Below are positions 1 through 11,383 of a stretch of 64,000 nucleotides of DNA, piece after piece. Position numbers and translations under genes: made by a program. This DNA comes from Pontibacterium granulatum (lineage in GTDB: Bacteria > Pseudomonadota > Gammaproteobacteria > Pseudomonadales > Balneatricaceae): the NCBI RefSeq assembly GCF_029961155.1, contig NZ_JASBRH010000004.1, forward strand, positions 234,836 to 298,835, read 5' to 3'. A model generated the notes under the pieces. That model made no database searches. It saw only the letters and a list, made by a program, of their open reading frames with translations, and was not told where the DNA came from. How positions within the stretch are numbered: position 1 is the first letter of the stretch; the number at the start of each line of letters is the position of its first letter.

Positions 1-654
1 CTGAAAACCGGCCTGCCAAGCCGTGCCCGTACCTCCCTGTCGGCGGTTACCAACCTGGCGCAGATCCCGTTCGCCTTTGATTACGAAGGTCGTGCACCGT
101 TTGATGAGCCTTCCGGCCGCGAAGCGCTGGGTAACCATGTGCTGTCCCACTTCTACGCCACGGAAGATGGCTGGGTGTTTATGGATTCCAATGCGTCAGA
201 GCTGGATAAACTGGCGTCCGTGGAAAGCCTGGCAGGCATCACGCAGGCGGAAGACAAAGCAGCCTTCCTAACCGCTGCATTCAAGGGGGCACCAAACGCC
301 TACTGGATCGAGGTGCTACACGAAGCAGATATCGCCGCAGCGGAACCGCTGGCAATCGAAACCCTGCGCGAGCAGTACAGCCGTATCGCCGATGGTACCG
401 TGGGTATCGACCGTGGCAGCTACGCCTTCTCCATCTACCCGGATCACCCGAGTGGTCACTGCATTACACAGATCGACCACTACTCTATCCGTCCGCTGGA
501 AGCGCAGATCAAAGCGGTCTCTCCGACTGAAGCCTTTGGTCACTCCACCCGCGAGATTCTGGCCAGCGTGGGTTACAGCGATAACGAGATCGAGTCGATG
601 ATCGAACGCAAGATCGCCGGTACCGGCTGGGGCAAGGAGTTCCTGCCAAGCTAA
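1..654 (+). CDS. CaiB/BaiF family (class III) CoA-transferase, 5'-truncated
   Basis: The frame is open from base 1 and gives 217 residues of a C-terminus; the N-terminal half lies outside the window. The segment reading ATEDGWVFM and the C-terminal pattern GHSTREILASVGYSDNEI are typical of class III CoA-transferases, which move CoA between carboxylic acids and end with a helical 'REILxxxGYSxxEI' segment. The catalytic Asp of the family should lie upstream of base 1 and cannot be checked. The substrate cannot be told from this end. It ends 127 bases before the next gene, with a hairpin between, so it is probably the last gene of its own transcript. An internal ATG at 139 is not the true start, because homologous sequence continues upstream of it in the same frame. 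Confidence 0.8.
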   Translation: MKTGLPSRARTSLSAVTNLAQIPFAFDYEGRAPFDEPSGREALGNHVLSHFYATEDGWVFMDSNASELDKLASVESLAGITQAEDKAAFLTAAFKGAPNAYWIEVLHEADIAAAEPLAIETLREQYSRIADGTVGIDRGSYAFSIYPDHPSGHCITQIDHYSIRPLEAQIKAVSPTEAFGHSTREILASVGYSDNEIESMIERKIAGTGWGKEFLPS

Positions 655-660
655 TTGGCC

Positions 661-690
661 GGGCGCAGGTAGCCTGGACTGCCCGCGCCC
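661..690 (+). terminator. weak hairpin after CoA-transferase gene
   Basis: GGGCGC (661-666) pairs with GCGCCC (685-690), just after the stop codon. There is no real T-run after the stem (TATCTT), so an intrinsic terminator is only possible. Confidence 0.3.
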
Positions 691-780
691 TATCTTCCAG
701 GTCCGTTAGCCAACGGGCCTCCATCCCCGCCCAACTGATATCCCGGTGCTAGACTTATAGCCTGAACCGGAGGGATATCT

Positions 781-1575
781 ATGGATTTCACCCCGCAGTC
801 CGCAATAGTCATCAATCGCCATAGGCCACGCCGTCTCCGTAACTGGCTGGCGCTGTTGCTGACTCTGATCTCTACCTCGGCTTCAGCCACCGATATCAAC
901 GCCCTGATAGACCACATCGACACGCTCTGGCGCGGTGAAACCTCCCGTGCCGTGATGGAGATGCAGGTTAAAACCCAGCGCTATCAACGCACCATGACCA
1001 TGGAAGCCTGGAGCTACGGCAAGGAGCATTCACTGGTCCTGATCCGCAACCCGGTGAAGGACCGGGGGATCGCCACCCTCAAGGTGGAAGCCAACATCTG
1101 GAACTACCTGCCCAAGATCAACCGGGTCACCAAGATCCCCTCCAGTATGATGTCCGGCTCCTGGATGGGCAGCCACTTCACCAACGACGACCTGATCCGC
1201 GAGAGCACGTTCGCCGATGACTACGATTCGCACATCAGCTTCGAGGGTCAACGCGACGGCTTAATGATCTACGAGATCACCTCCATCCCCCGAGAGAACG
1301 CACCGGTGGTCTGGGGCAAAGTGGTGATGCGGGTAGAGCAGTCCAGCCTCACCCCCATGGAAGCGCTGTATTTCGATGAAGAAGGGCTGCTCGTGCGCAC
1401 CCTGACCTTCGACCAGTTTATGACCCTGGATGAGCGGGTCATCCCGATGCGCCTCACCCTGCAGCCCGAAGACAAACCCAACGAATCCACCGTGATCACC
1501 TACAACAGCATCACGTTTGGTGTGCCGCTGGAACCGGCATTCTTCTCCCTGCAGAATCTGCAGCGCCTCAGGTAA
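781..1575 (+). CDS. periplasmic LolA-like protein (outer membrane lipoprotein-sorting family)
   Basis: A 264-residue protein with a basic N-terminus, a hydrophobic segment (about 22-36) and a likely signal peptidase site near SASA/TD. The mature part matches, by eye, the 'outer membrane lipoprotein-sorting protein' family: an all-beta LolA-type fold with the landmark NIWNYLPKINRVTKIPSSMMSGSWMGS around residues 105-130. Such proteins bind lipid or lipoprotein acyl chains in the periplasm. The ribosome site CCGGAGGG lies directly before the ATG. It starts an operon with two FtsX-type permeases, a LolD-type ATPase and an outer-membrane barrel, so it is probably the soluble carrier of that export system rather than the housekeeping LolA. 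The cargo is unknown. Confidence 0.8.
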   Translation: MDFTPQSAIVINRHRPRRLRNWLALLLTLISTSASATDINALIDHIDTLWRGETSRAVMEMQVKTQRYQRTMTMEAWSYGKEHSLVLIRNPVKDRGIATLKVEANIWNYLPKINRVTKIPSSMMSGSWMGSHFTNDDLIRESTFADDYDSHISFEGQRDGLMIYEITSIPRENAPVVWGKVVMRVEQSSLTPMEALYFDEEGLLVRTLTFDQFMTLDERVIPMRLTLQPEDKPNESTVITYNSITFGVPLEPAFFSLQNLQRLR

Positions 1576-1579
1576 CGCC

Positions 1580-2887
1580 ATGGTGCAGCAAGCCCATCAT
1601 ACCCACCTACCCATGCTGTTCTTTATGGCCTGGCGCAATCTGTGGCGTAATCCGATCCGCAGCCTACTGACGATCTCAGCCCTGGCCGGTGGTCTGGTGA
1701 TGATCATTCTCTATGCCGGTTTTCTGGAGGGGATGAACCGGCAGATGCAACGCCACGCCACCGAAAACTCCACCGGCCACCTTCAACTGCAACGCCAGGC
1801 CTTTATCGACGATCGGGACCTGTACGCCACCCTACCCTGGCCCTATCTGAATGCGCTGGAACACCGCTTTCCTACTCTCCACTTCGCCCCACGCCTCTAT
1901 GCGGCGGGACTCGCCAGCTCAGACGCCAGCGCCACCGGGGTGATGATCCAGGCGGTTGATCCACAACGGGAGGCACGGGTCACCCGTATTCTCGACCATA
2001 TCCGACAGGGCACATTAAACCTGGCGCCTGCCACGCCCACCAGCGCCGGTCTAACCCGCTTTAACGTTATCGTTGGTCACCAGTTGGCCCGAAACATGAA
2101 CCTGACCATCGGCAGCGAATTGATTCTGGTAACCCAAGCCGCCGACGGCAGTATCGGTAATGCCCTGTTTCGGGTGGCGGCCATCCTCAAACCGCTGGAA
2201 CCCAACTTTGACCGCAGCGGCGTCCTGATGTCGATCGAGGCCTTTCAGTCACTCATGTACCTCGACAACGGCTTTCACGAGCTGGCGATCCGGCTGGACA
2301 ATCCCGATCAGCTGGCGCAGATACAGACCACGCTGCGCAGCCACCTACTGCAGATCGGCACGATCCAGCCGCTGGACGCACTGGGCGGCAAACCGGTAAT
2401 CCGCAATTGGCGAGAGCTGAATCCTGCGGTCGCCGATATGCTGGAGCTGAGCCGTTCCATGATGCTGTTTGTGGGCCTGATTGTGGTCAGCCTCGCCTCC
2501 ATGGGGATGCTCAACACCATGTTGATGGCCGTGCATGAACGCACCCACGAATTTGGCATCCTGCTGGCGATTGGTATGCAACGCCGTATCCTACTGCTGA
2601 TGGTGTTGCTGGAGTCTTTCTTTCTGGCGCTGGTGTCCGCCCTGCTCGGTTCCCTGCTGGGCAGCCTGCTCACCGGATATTTGGAAGATCGGGGTATCGA
2701 TCTGAGCAACTACATGCCCGACGGCTACGACTGGGCGGGCATGGTGTTCGAGCCGGTGATGGAGGTATATCTGTTACCCCATCATATCCTGCAGGCCTGC
2801 CTGCTGATGCTTGTGATCACCCTGCTGACGGCATTGATACCCGCCTGGCGCATGGTACGTCTGAAACCGGCCGAGGTGATGCGATGA
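1580..2887 (+). CDS. FtsX/LolC-type ABC transporter permease (first of two)
   Basis: A 435-residue inner-membrane permease with the MacB/LolC/FtsX layout: a first TM helix at about 22-45 after the AWRNLWRNPIRSLLTI signature, a large periplasmic domain, then three C-terminal TM helices (about 290-430) and an ending in LKPAEVMR. I chose ATG 1580 because the open frame upstream overlaps the LolA-like gene and contains no membrane protein features. The start lies four bases after the LolA-like stop. The next permease overlaps its stop codon (ATGA), so the two are translationally coupled, as expected for a LolC/LolE-like pair. The family couples ATP hydrolysis in the cytoplasm to extraction or export of lipidated cargo; the cargo here is not known. 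Confidence 0.85.
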   Translation: MVQQAHHTHLPMLFFMAWRNLWRNPIRSLLTISALAGGLVMIILYAGFLEGMNRQMQRHATENSTGHLQLQRQAFIDDRDLYATLPWPYLNALEHRFPTLHFAPRLYAAGLASSDASATGVMIQAVDPQREARVTRILDHIRQGTLNLAPATPTSAGLTRFNVIVGHQLARNMNLTIGSELILVTQAADGSIGNALFRVAAILKPLEPNFDRSGVLMSIEAFQSLMYLDNGFHELAIRLDNPDQLAQIQTTLRSHLLQIGTIQPLDALGGKPVIRNWRELNPAVADMLELSRSMMLFVGLIVVSLASMGMLNTMLMAVHERTHEFGILLAIGMQRRILLLMVLLESFFLALVSALLGSLLGSLLTGYLEDRGIDLSNYMPDGYDWAGMVFEPVMEVYLLPHHILQACLLMLVITLLTALIPAWRMVRLKPAEVMR

Positions 2888-4185
2888 ATCGGACGGCCGC
2901 AGCTCAGCCCCTTCCACATCGGGGACGTATCGCCCTTTCACTGTTGCTGCAACTGGCGTGGCGCAACCTCTGGCGTCATCGCCGCCGTACCCTGATTACC
3001 CTCTGCTCCATCGCCGTGGGTTTTGGCCTGGCAGTGATCTCTATCGGTCTGGGCGACGGCAGTCATAACTCAATGATCCGCAACGCCATCCGTATGGGTG
3101 AGGGCCACCTGACGGTGCAACCTTCCGATTACCTGGCCGCCCCCGCCAACCACAAATTCCTTGGCGACGGTAACGCGCTTACACAGCAGCTCGCCGAACT
3201 GAAGATTACGGGCAACGTCGATCCACGGATCGCCCTGCAGGTATTGGCCAGCACCGCCCACAACGCGGTGGGCGCCAGCCTGCAGGGGATGGACATGCGA
3301 ACAGACCAACGTCTCCCGATCCTGCAACCCAGGTTGGCACAAGGCGCATGGCTCAAGCCCGAGGATGAGCGTGGTATCCTGATTGGCGCCGGCATGGCCA
3401 GCAAACTCAAGGCTCGGGTGGGCAGCAAAATAGTGCTGATGGCGGGGAAACAGGGTGGCGATTCCCAGGCCCAATTGGGGCGGGTACGGGGCATCTTCAA
3501 TTCCGGTATGGCCGAACTGGATGACTTTCTCGTACTGAGCAACCTCGGCTTCGCCCGCCACTTCCTGACCGGCGAAGGGGCCGATCCAACTCGGGCGCCG
3601 CTCACCCGCTTTGCGATTTTTCTGGACGATCCCGACCAACTGCCCCGCTGGAAAACCACCTTATCCACAGCTGTCACCGGCGAAGGCACCGCCGTGCTGG
3701 ATTGGCAGGAGATGATGCCGCAGCTGGTGCAGTTCATTGTTGTGGACGATGCGGGTAATTACATCTTTCTGACGCTGATCCTGATCATGGTGGGATTTGG
3801 CATCATCAACACCGTGCTGATGAGTGTACTGGAGCGCACCCGCGAGTTTGGCTTGCTGCGGGCGCTAGGGCTCAGCCGCGTTCACCTGTTGCTGCTGGTG
3901 TTTTGCGAATCCCTGTTGCTGAGCATCCTGGCGGTGGCAGCGGGTTGGCTGATCGGTGGCCTGGCCCATCTCTGGTTTGCCCACAATGGCATCGATCTCA
4001 GTGCCGTCATGAGCGAGGGCACCCAGATCATGGGCACCTTTATCGATCCGGTGGTGTACACCGAGCTCTCCTGGGCTCGCATCGGGCAACTCACCGTCAT
4101 CATTTTTCTCACCACTCTGGCCAGCGGCATCTATCCTGCTATCAAGGCCGCACGGGTCACGCCGGTGGAGGCGCTGCGTACATGA
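2884..4185 (+). CDS. FtsX/LolE-type ABC transporter permease (second of two)
   Basis: A 433-residue paralogue of the preceding permease with the same order: the AWRNLWRHRRRTLITLCSI motif before the first TM helix, a periplasmic domain of about 220 residues, three C-terminal TM helices and the ending AARVTPVEALRT. Its ATG overlaps the upstream stop. Two different FtsX-type subunits plus one ATPase is the LolCDE/heterodimer arrangement rather than the MacB homodimer, where ATPase and permease are fused. It is followed 33 bases later by the ATPase gene. Confidence 0.85.
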   Translation: MNRTAAAQPLPHRGRIALSLLLQLAWRNLWRHRRRTLITLCSIAVGFGLAVISIGLGDGSHNSMIRNAIRMGEGHLTVQPSDYLAAPANHKFLGDGNALTQQLAELKITGNVDPRIALQVLASTAHNAVGASLQGMDMRTDQRLPILQPRLAQGAWLKPEDERGILIGAGMASKLKARVGSKIVLMAGKQGGDSQAQLGRVRGIFNSGMAELDDFLVLSNLGFARHFLTGEGADPTRAPLTRFAIFLDDPDQLPRWKTTLSTAVTGEGTAVLDWQEMMPQLVQFIVVDDAGNYIFLTLILIMVGFGIINTVLMSVLERTREFGLLRALGLSRVHLLLLVFCESLLLSILAVAAGWLIGGLAHLWFAHNGIDLSAVMSEGTQIMGTFIDPVVYTELSWARIGQLTVIIFLTTLASGIYPAIKAARVTPVEALRT

Positions 4186-4218
4186 TGGCTTTCAAAATGT
4201 TCAGGAAGGGATATTGAG

Positions 4219-4926
4219 ATGGCATTGTTGGCACTGGATGGGATCGGCAAGTGTTATCGCCAGGGCGAGATTGAGGTGCAGGCGCTACAGGATATCAACC
4301 TGCAGGTTGAAGCGGGTGAATTTGCGGCTCTGGTCGGCCCCTCCGGTTCGGGCAAAACCACTCTGCTGAATATCATTGGCGGCCTGGACAGCCCCACTGC
4401 GGGTTGTGCCCGGCTTAACGACACCGATATCACCCAGCTGAATGATCGCGCCCTGGCTAACTTCCGTCTGTTCCAGCTGGGTTTTATCTTCCAGGCTTAC
4501 AATTTGGTGCCTGTACTCAGCGCACTGGAAAACGTGGAACTGATCATGGTGCTGCAAGGCCGCTCCGCCGACGAGCGCCGGGAGCGGGCGCGGCATTACC
4601 TGTCTCTGGTCGGGCTGGAAGATATAATGCACCGCCGTCCTTCCGCCCTGAGTGGTGGCCAGCAACAGCGAGTGGCCGTGGCACGGGCGCTCGCCGCCGG
4701 TCCCCGTCTGGTGCTGGCCGACGAACCCACCGCTAACCTGGATTCGGAGAACGCCACCGCCCTGCTGGATATCATGCACCGCCTAAGCCACGAGGAGCAG
4801 ACCACCTTTATCTTCTCCACCCACGATCCGCGGGTAATGGAACGGGCCGAACGGATCATCACCCTGCGTGACGGCCGCATCGTCAGTGACCAGGAACGAG
4901 AGCTGCCCCATGAAGCGGAGCTGTAA
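4219..4926 (+). CDS. LolD/MacB-type ABC transporter ATPase
   Basis: A 235-residue ATPase with Walker A GPSGSGKTT (about residues 39-47), Q-loop region FIFQAYNLVPVLSALENV, signature LSGGQQQRVAVARALAAG, Walker B LVLADEPTANLD and the switch His in FSTHD. The FQAYNLVPVLSALENV region is characteristic of the LolD/MacB/FtsE group that serves FtsX-type permeases. It acts on the cytoplasmic face of the two upstream permeases. The last 17 bases overlap the start of the barrel-protein gene, so all five genes are likely one transcript. Confidence 0.9.
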   Translation: MALLALDGIGKCYRQGEIEVQALQDINLQVEAGEFAALVGPSGSGKTTLLNIIGGLDSPTAGCARLNDTDITQLNDRALANFRLFQLGFIFQAYNLVPVLSALENVELIMVLQGRSADERRERARHYLSLVGLEDIMHRRPSALSGGQQQRVAVARALAAGPRLVLADEPTANLDSENATALLDIMHRLSHEEQTTFIFSTHDPRVMERAERIITLRDGRIVSDQERELPHEAEL

Positions 4927-6115
4927 TTTTGCCGTGCTTGCCCTGCTGCTCTGCCCGCTTAACCTGCTGGCGGCAGAGCTGACCGGCCGCGTTTCCCTGC
5001 TGGGGCTGATCAGCGACACGCCCGATGACTTGCAAGTAAACCGCGACAGCCTCAGCGCCAACCAACAGAGCCTGCGCCTGATGCTGCAGGACGTTACCCC
5101 CAACAACGAGTGGTCGATCCACCTGCGCAGTAACCGCCTGCAAACCAAAGGCTTTGCGCTTGAAAACAACAGCCCCAGCGACCTGTTTCGCTACCGGGAA
5201 CTGGCAGGCGACGCCTTCGCCCATGACGGTGACCACCACCAGGCACGGGTACGCTTTGAGATCGACCGCCTGCACTACCAGCACCGTTTCGCCAACGGTA
5301 GCCTCAGCATCGGCCGCCAGCCGGTAGACTGGGGCAGCGGCCGTTTCTGGCAACCGCTCAATGTATTTGGTGCATTTGCCCCCGCTGATCTGGACACCGA
5401 CTTCAAAGCCGGTATCGACAGCCTGATCTATGACTGGTATCCCACCACCTTCTCCTCGCTCAGCGCTGTCTATGCCGTGGCACCGCGGGGTGAAATCCGC
5501 TTCGGCAACAGCGCCGCCCTCTACTACCGCCTACCGGCAGGAGAGCGCTCGGAGCTGGCCTTGCTGGCGGGTGAGGTTGTGGATAACCGGGTCGTTGGTG
5601 CGTCGTTTGAAAGTGAATGGTCGGGTATCGGCTGGCGTGTGGAAGCTATTCATTACGACCAACCCGATAGGCGCACAGACGGCCTGTTCTGGATCGCCGG
5701 GCTGGACTACCAGTTCGACAACGGCACCCTGCTGAATCTGGAGTGGCACCAAAACGCGCTGGGCAGCCCTGACGAAACGGGCTTAGAAGCGATCGCCGAT
5801 TCATTCCTGGTACAGTCTGGCCTGCAACAGCAACTCGGTCGGCAAGCTCTCGGTCTGGGGCTGAGCGACGACCTGACGCCGCTGCTGCGCGGCAGTTATA
5901 CCCTGCTGCTCAGTCCGCTCAGGGATGCAGACAACCAGCGTCATCTCTCCAGCCTGCACCAGTTTACGCTGCTCTACTCCCTGAGTGACGAATCGGACCT
6001 GCTGCTGTCGGCGCTGCTCACCGCTGGCCGCGGCCTGGATTCATCGGGACACCCCCACTCCGAGTTCGGCCATATTCCCAACAGCCTGACCCTGCGCTGG
6101 CGGCTTTATTTCTGA
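4910..6115 (+). CDS. outer-membrane beta-barrel protein linked to a Lol-like ABC exporter
   Basis: A 401-residue protein beginning MKRSCNFAVLALLLCPLNLL, a clear signal peptide cut near LAA/E. The rest is rich in alternating polar and hydrophobic stretches with aromatic residues and ends in RWRLYF, the C-terminal Phe typical of BamA-assembled barrels. The motif SIGRQPVDWGSGRFWQPLNVFG resembles porin/DUF1302-like and alginate-export-like barrels that carry 'GRQ..DWG' strands. I chose ATG 4910, because the longer open frame (from 4868) adds 14 non-signal residues inside the ATPase gene. Being the fifth gene of the operon, it could be the outer-membrane end of the export path. The family assignment is only by general features. 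Confidence 0.6.
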   Translation: MKRSCNFAVLALLLCPLNLLAAELTGRVSLLGLISDTPDDLQVNRDSLSANQQSLRLMLQDVTPNNEWSIHLRSNRLQTKGFALENNSPSDLFRYRELAGDAFAHDGDHHQARVRFEIDRLHYQHRFANGSLSIGRQPVDWGSGRFWQPLNVFGAFAPADLDTDFKAGIDSLIYDWYPTTFSSLSAVYAVAPRGEIRFGNSAALYYRLPAGERSELALLAGEVVDNRVVGASFESEWSGIGWRVEAIHYDQPDRRTDGLFWIAGLDYQFDNGTLLNLEWHQNALGSPDETGLEAIADSFLVQSGLQQQLGRQALGLGLSDDLTPLLRGSYTLLLSPLRDADNQRHLSSLHQFTLLYSLSDESDLLLSALLTAGRGLDSSGHPHSEFGHIPNSLTLRWRLYF

Positions 6116-6221
6116 GCGGCTCACAAAGCTGACCTCGTATATATACCCCTATTATTTGCAGGTATAAGCCAGTGAACTATGCTCGAAAGTGACGTTTTGG
6201 TTTTTAGAGCAGGTTCCTGTT

Positions 6222-7977
<1,756 letters not shown>

Positions 7978-7994
<17 letters not shown>

Positions 7995-8994
7995 CAAACC
8001 CCACCTTAAACCACACGTAAGACGCAGCCACCTGCTGCAGCTGCTGCACGGCATGATCCGCATCCGGCGTTTTGAGGAGAAATGCGCCGAGCTTTACACC
8101 CTGGAGAAAATCCGGGGTTTCCTCCACCTCTACATCGGCGAGGAGGCGATCGCCGTCGGCTGCAACGAAGCGCTGGCAAAGGATGACGCCCTGATCTGCA
8201 CATACCGCGAACACGGCCATGCCCTGGCCCGTGGCGTATCCATGACCGCGGTGATGGCCGAGATGTATGGCAAACTCAACGGCTGCAGTCGGGGGCGCGG
8301 AGGTTCCATGCACCTGTTCGACGCGGAGACCCGCTTCTACGGTGGTAACGCCATCGTCGCGGGAGGCCTGCCACTGGCAGTGGGACTGGCGCTGGCCGAC
8401 AAGCTACAAAACCGCAAGCGGGTCACTGCCTGCTTTTTTGGTGAAGGCGCCGTGGCTGAGGGGGAGTTTCACGAAAGCCTCAATCTGGCTGCGCTCTGGC
8501 AGTTACCGGTGCTGTTTGTCTGCGAAAACAACCTCTACGCCATGGGCACGGCCCTGAAGATTTCCGAATCCGAGCAGGATATCCACCAGAAGGCTGCCGG
8601 ATACAACATTAAGTCTGAGGCGGTCGACGGCATGAACGTGGTAGAGGTGGTACAGGCCGCCCAACGCGCCTGTGACAGTATCCGGGCCGACGGTTTGCCG
8701 CGCTTCCTGGAGTGCCGTACCTACCGTTTCCGCGCCCACTCCATGTTCGACAGCCAGCTCTATCGTGACAAGGCAGAGGTAGAAAGCTGGCAGCAAAAAG
8801 GCCCCATCGTGCAGTTGGTACAGTGGCTGCGCGACTACCACCAGCTGAGCGACGACGAGCTGCGCAGCCTCGAACGTCAGGTGGAGCTGGAACTCAGCGA
8901 AGCGGTGGCGGCCGCGGAACGGGGCGAGTTCGAACCCGTGGATAACCTGACCGCAGACGTGTACACCCCCAGCGCATCGGGAGGTGCGGCATGA
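7978..8994 (+). CDS. 2-oxoacid dehydrogenase E1 component, alpha subunit (PdhA/AcoA-like)
   Basis: A 338-residue thiamine-diphosphate enzyme subunit. The TPP/Mg motif [20 protein letters not shown] followed by VCENN is intact, as are the phosphorylation-loop region [15 protein letters not shown] and the early [10 protein letters not shown] segment. Length and pattern fit PdhA/AcoA subunits of alpha2-beta2 E1 enzymes, which decarboxylate a 2-oxoacid (or cleave acetoin) and pass the acyl group to lipoamide. Start: three candidate starts lie close together (GTG 7969, ATG 7972, ATG 7978); ATG 7978 has the best distance to GGAG. It overlaps the ligase gene upstream and E1 beta downstream (ATGA). 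Confidence 0.85.
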
Positions 8995-9980
8995 CTGACG
9001 GCACCACCATGAGTTACCGCGAGGCGATCCGGCAGGCCCTGCGCGAAGCGATGAACGAGGATCCCCGGGTCTTCCTGATGGGGGAAGACGTTGGTCACTA
9101 CGGCGGCTGTTACGGCGTGTCCAAGGGGCTGCTCAGTGAATTTGGCGACGAACGTATCCGCGATACGCCCCTGTCAGAATCCGGCTTTGTGGGCGCAGGT
9201 GTGGGTGCAGCCCTGGGTGGTATGCGTCCGATCGTCGAGGTGATGACCGTTAACTTCAGCCTGCTCGCCCTCGACCAGATCGTGAACAACGCCGCCACCA
9301 TTCGCCACATGTCCGGCGGACAGTTCAACGTCCCGCTGGTCATCCGCATGGCCAGCGGTGCCGGTCGTCAGTTGGCGGCACAGCACTCCCACAGTCTGGA
9401 GTGCTGGTACGCCCATGTACCCGGCCTCAAGGTCCTGGCACCCGCCACTGTCGCCGATGCCCGCTTTATGCTGAAAATGGCGCTGGACGATCCCGATCCG
9501 GTGGTGATTTTCGAGCACGTGATGCTCTATAACAACGAGGAGCCGATCCCCACCCCGGATCGATGTCCACCGATGGAGCAGGCGTTTGTTCGCCGCGAAG
9601 GCAGCGACCTTACTCTGATCACCTACGGCGGTTCACTCCCTAAGGTATTGGCCGCGGCTGAAGAACTCTCCCATGCAGGTATCAGTGCCGAGGTACTGGA
9701 CCTACGCAGCCTTCGCCCTTTAGACACCGATGCTATTGTGCGCAGCGTCAGCAAAACCCACCGCGCCCTGACCGTCGATGAAGGCTGGCGCACCGGCTCA
9801 CTGGCCGGCGAGATCAGCGCCATCATCATGGAACAGGCGTTCTGGGAACTGGATGCCCCCGTGGGCCGGGTCTGCAGCCAAGAGGTCCCGATCCCCTACC
9901 CGAAACACCTGGAAGATGCCGCACTGCCCCAGCGTGGCGAGATCGTACAAAGCGCCAAACAGATCATGGGGGCCGTATGA
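8991..9980 (+). CDS. 2-oxoacid dehydrogenase E1 component, beta subunit (PdhB/AcoB-like)
   Basis: A 329-residue transketolase-like subunit. The [10 protein letters not shown] motif near residue 30, [19 protein letters not shown], and the C-terminal [13 protein letters not shown] and VDEGWRTGS segments are typical of PdhB/AcoB. It pairs with the E1 alpha subunit to form the active site and binds the E2 core. The start overlaps the E1 alpha stop and the E2 start overlaps its stop, so stoichiometric translation is expected. The strong conservation gives little clue to whether pyruvate, branched-chain oxoacids or acetoin is the substrate. Confidence 0.88.
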   Translation: MTDGTTMSYREAIRQALREAMNEDPRVFLMGEDVGHYGGCYGVSKGLLSEFGDERIRDTPLSESGFVGAGVGAALGGMRPIVEVMTVNFSLLALDQIVNNAATIRHMSGGQFNVPLVIRMASGAGRQLAAQHSHSLECWYAHVPGLKVLAPATVADARFMLKMALDDPDPVVIFEHVMLYNNEEPIPTPDRCPPMEQAFVRREGSDLTLITYGGSLPKVLAAAEELSHAGISAEVLDLRSLRPLDTDAIVRSVSKTHRALTVDEGWRTGSLAGEISAIIMEQAFWELDAPVGRVCSQEVPIPYPKHLEDAALPQRGEIVQSAKQIMGAV

Positions 9981-11080
9981 GCGAACTGACCATGCCCTCC
10001 TTTGGCGCGGATATGGAGAGCGGCGTTGTCAGCGAGTGGCGCATCAAACCCGGTGATCGGATTCAGAAAGGCGACATCATTGCGGTGATCGAGACCAATA
10101 AGGGCGCCATCGATATGGAGGCCTTCCAAACCGGGACCGTCCATAAACTGCTGGTCGAACCCGGTAGCCAGGTCTTGGTGGGCACGCCAATTGCCATCCT
10201 TAGCGAGAATAAAGCAGAAGCGCCCGTGACTGATTCCGTAGTCAGTACGCGCCCCAAAGCGTCACCACTGGCCCGGAAACGGGCACAGGTAAGGGGTATC
10301 GACCTGAGGGGGCTCAGTGGCAGCGGCCCCGATGGCGCGATTTTGGCCGCCGACCTGCCGACACCGATCCCACAGCCACCTGAAGTAGATGCCACGGAAC
10401 CGGGTGACGAAAAAGAGATGATGCGCCGGGCCATCGCCACTGCCATGGCCCGCTCCAAGCGGGAGATTCCCCACTACTACCTCTCTACCACCATCGACCT
10501 GCAAACCGCGCTGGAGTGGATGACCCAGTACAACCACAACAAACCCGCTGACGAACAACTGCTGATGACAGCCCTGCTTCACAAGGCGGTGGCACTGGCG
10601 CTGGTCGACAGCCCTGAGTTGAACGGTTTTTACCAGAACGGCCAGTTTCACCCCGCCGACGAAATTCACCTGGGGATGGCGATCTCGATCCGCAACTGGG
10701 GCCTGATCACCCCTGCTTTGCATCGGGTCGATAAAGCACCGCTTGCAGAGCTGATGCAACGCATGCGGGATCTCACATTACGCGCGCGCCGTGGCGGCTT
10801 GCGCAGTTCCGAGATGACCGATGCCACCATCACCGTCAGCAGCATGGGCGAACGGGGTGTGGAAACCCTGTTTGGCGTGATCTATCCACCCCAAGTGGCA
10901 TTGATCGGAATCGGTTGTCCTCAAACCCTGCCTTGGGTGGTAAACGGTGAGGTCTGCCCCCGATTGGGGGTCAACGTTTCACTGGCGGCAGATCACCGGG
11001 TCAGTGATGGCCACCAGGGCGGTAAATGCCTGCGCCGGATAAACACGCTGCTACAGCACCCGGAACGCTTACTGGACTAG
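9977..11080 (+). CDS. 2-oxoacid dehydrogenase E2 component (lipoyl acyltransferase)
   Basis: A 367-residue protein with three parts: one lipoyl domain (residues 1-78, lipoyl Lys42 in ETNKG), a peripheral subunit-binding domain (about 93-127, [20 protein letters not shown]) and the catalytic domain (about 145-367). The catalytic motif HRVSDG gives His340 and Asp344. It moves the acyl group from lipoamide to an acceptor thiol, normally CoA. It is at the short end for an E2 and has only one lipoyl domain. No E3 (lipoamide dehydrogenase) gene follows; one must be supplied from elsewhere. The next gene, ten bases on, is a free acyl carrier protein, which raises the idea that the acyl acceptor could be ACP. 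That is inference only. Confidence 0.87.
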   Translation: MSELTMPSFGADMESGVVSEWRIKPGDRIQKGDIIAVIETNKGAIDMEAFQTGTVHKLLVEPGSQVLVGTPIAILSENKAEAPVTDSVVSTRPKASPLARKRAQVRGIDLRGLSGSGPDGAILAADLPTPIPQPPEVDATEPGDEKEMMRRAIATAMARSKREIPHYYLSTTIDLQTALEWMTQYNHNKPADEQLLMTALLHKAVALALVDSPELNGFYQNGQFHPADEIHLGMAISIRNWGLITPALHRVDKAPLAELMQRMRDLTLRARRGGLRSSEMTDATITVSSMGERGVETLFGVIYPPQVALIGIGCPQTLPWVVNGEVCPRLGVNVSLAADHRVSDGHQGGKCLRRINTLLQHPERLLD

Positions 11081-11090
11081 AGGAGATACG

Positions 11091-11342
11091 ATGGAGATCG
11101 CACAGATTGAGGCGATTGTCTTTGAAGAGCTGAAGAACATCGCCCCTGAAATGGAGCCCATTGAACTGGATCGGGATGAAGACCTGCGCGAGGAGATGGA
11201 TATCGATTCGATGGATTTTATGATCCTGATGGTGGCATTGGGTAAACGCCTGGGCATCACGATTCCCGACCAGGATCACCACCTGCTTACCAGTCTGAAT
11301 AACGTGCTGGGCTACCTACAGGAAAAAGTCGCTCAAAACTAA
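11091..11342 (+). CDS. acyl carrier protein at the end of a 2-oxoacid dehydrogenase operon
   Basis: An 83-residue acidic, helical protein with the phosphopantetheine attachment motif DIDSMDF (Ser40) and the helical frame of an ACP. An AGAGG-like site (AGAGGAGA) precedes the ATG. It is not in a fatty-acid synthesis cluster; it follows directly on E2, and no ketosynthase or phosphopantetheinyl transferase is nearby. ACPs carry acyl groups as thioesters. With an acyl-CoA ligase and a dehydrogenase in the same transcript, it may take a primer acyl group made here, or tune the complex. It is not the housekeeping AcpP by sequence. Confidence 0.85.
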   Translation: MEIAQIEAIVFEELKNIAPEMEPIELDRDEDLREEMDIDSMDFMILMVALGKRLGITIPDQDHHLLTSLNNVLGYLQEKVAQN

Positions 11343-11372
11343 ACAGGGAGAGCACGCCCATGCTCCCCCTGT
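11343..11372. terminator. hairpin between convergent ACP and mucD genes
   Basis: ACAGGGAGAGCA (11343-11354) pairs with TGCTCCCCCTGT (11361-11372), 11 of 12 positions, with a six-base loop. It sits between two convergent genes and may serve both. The T-run is weak. Confidence 0.5.
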
Positions 11373-11383
11373 CCTTCCGTTGA

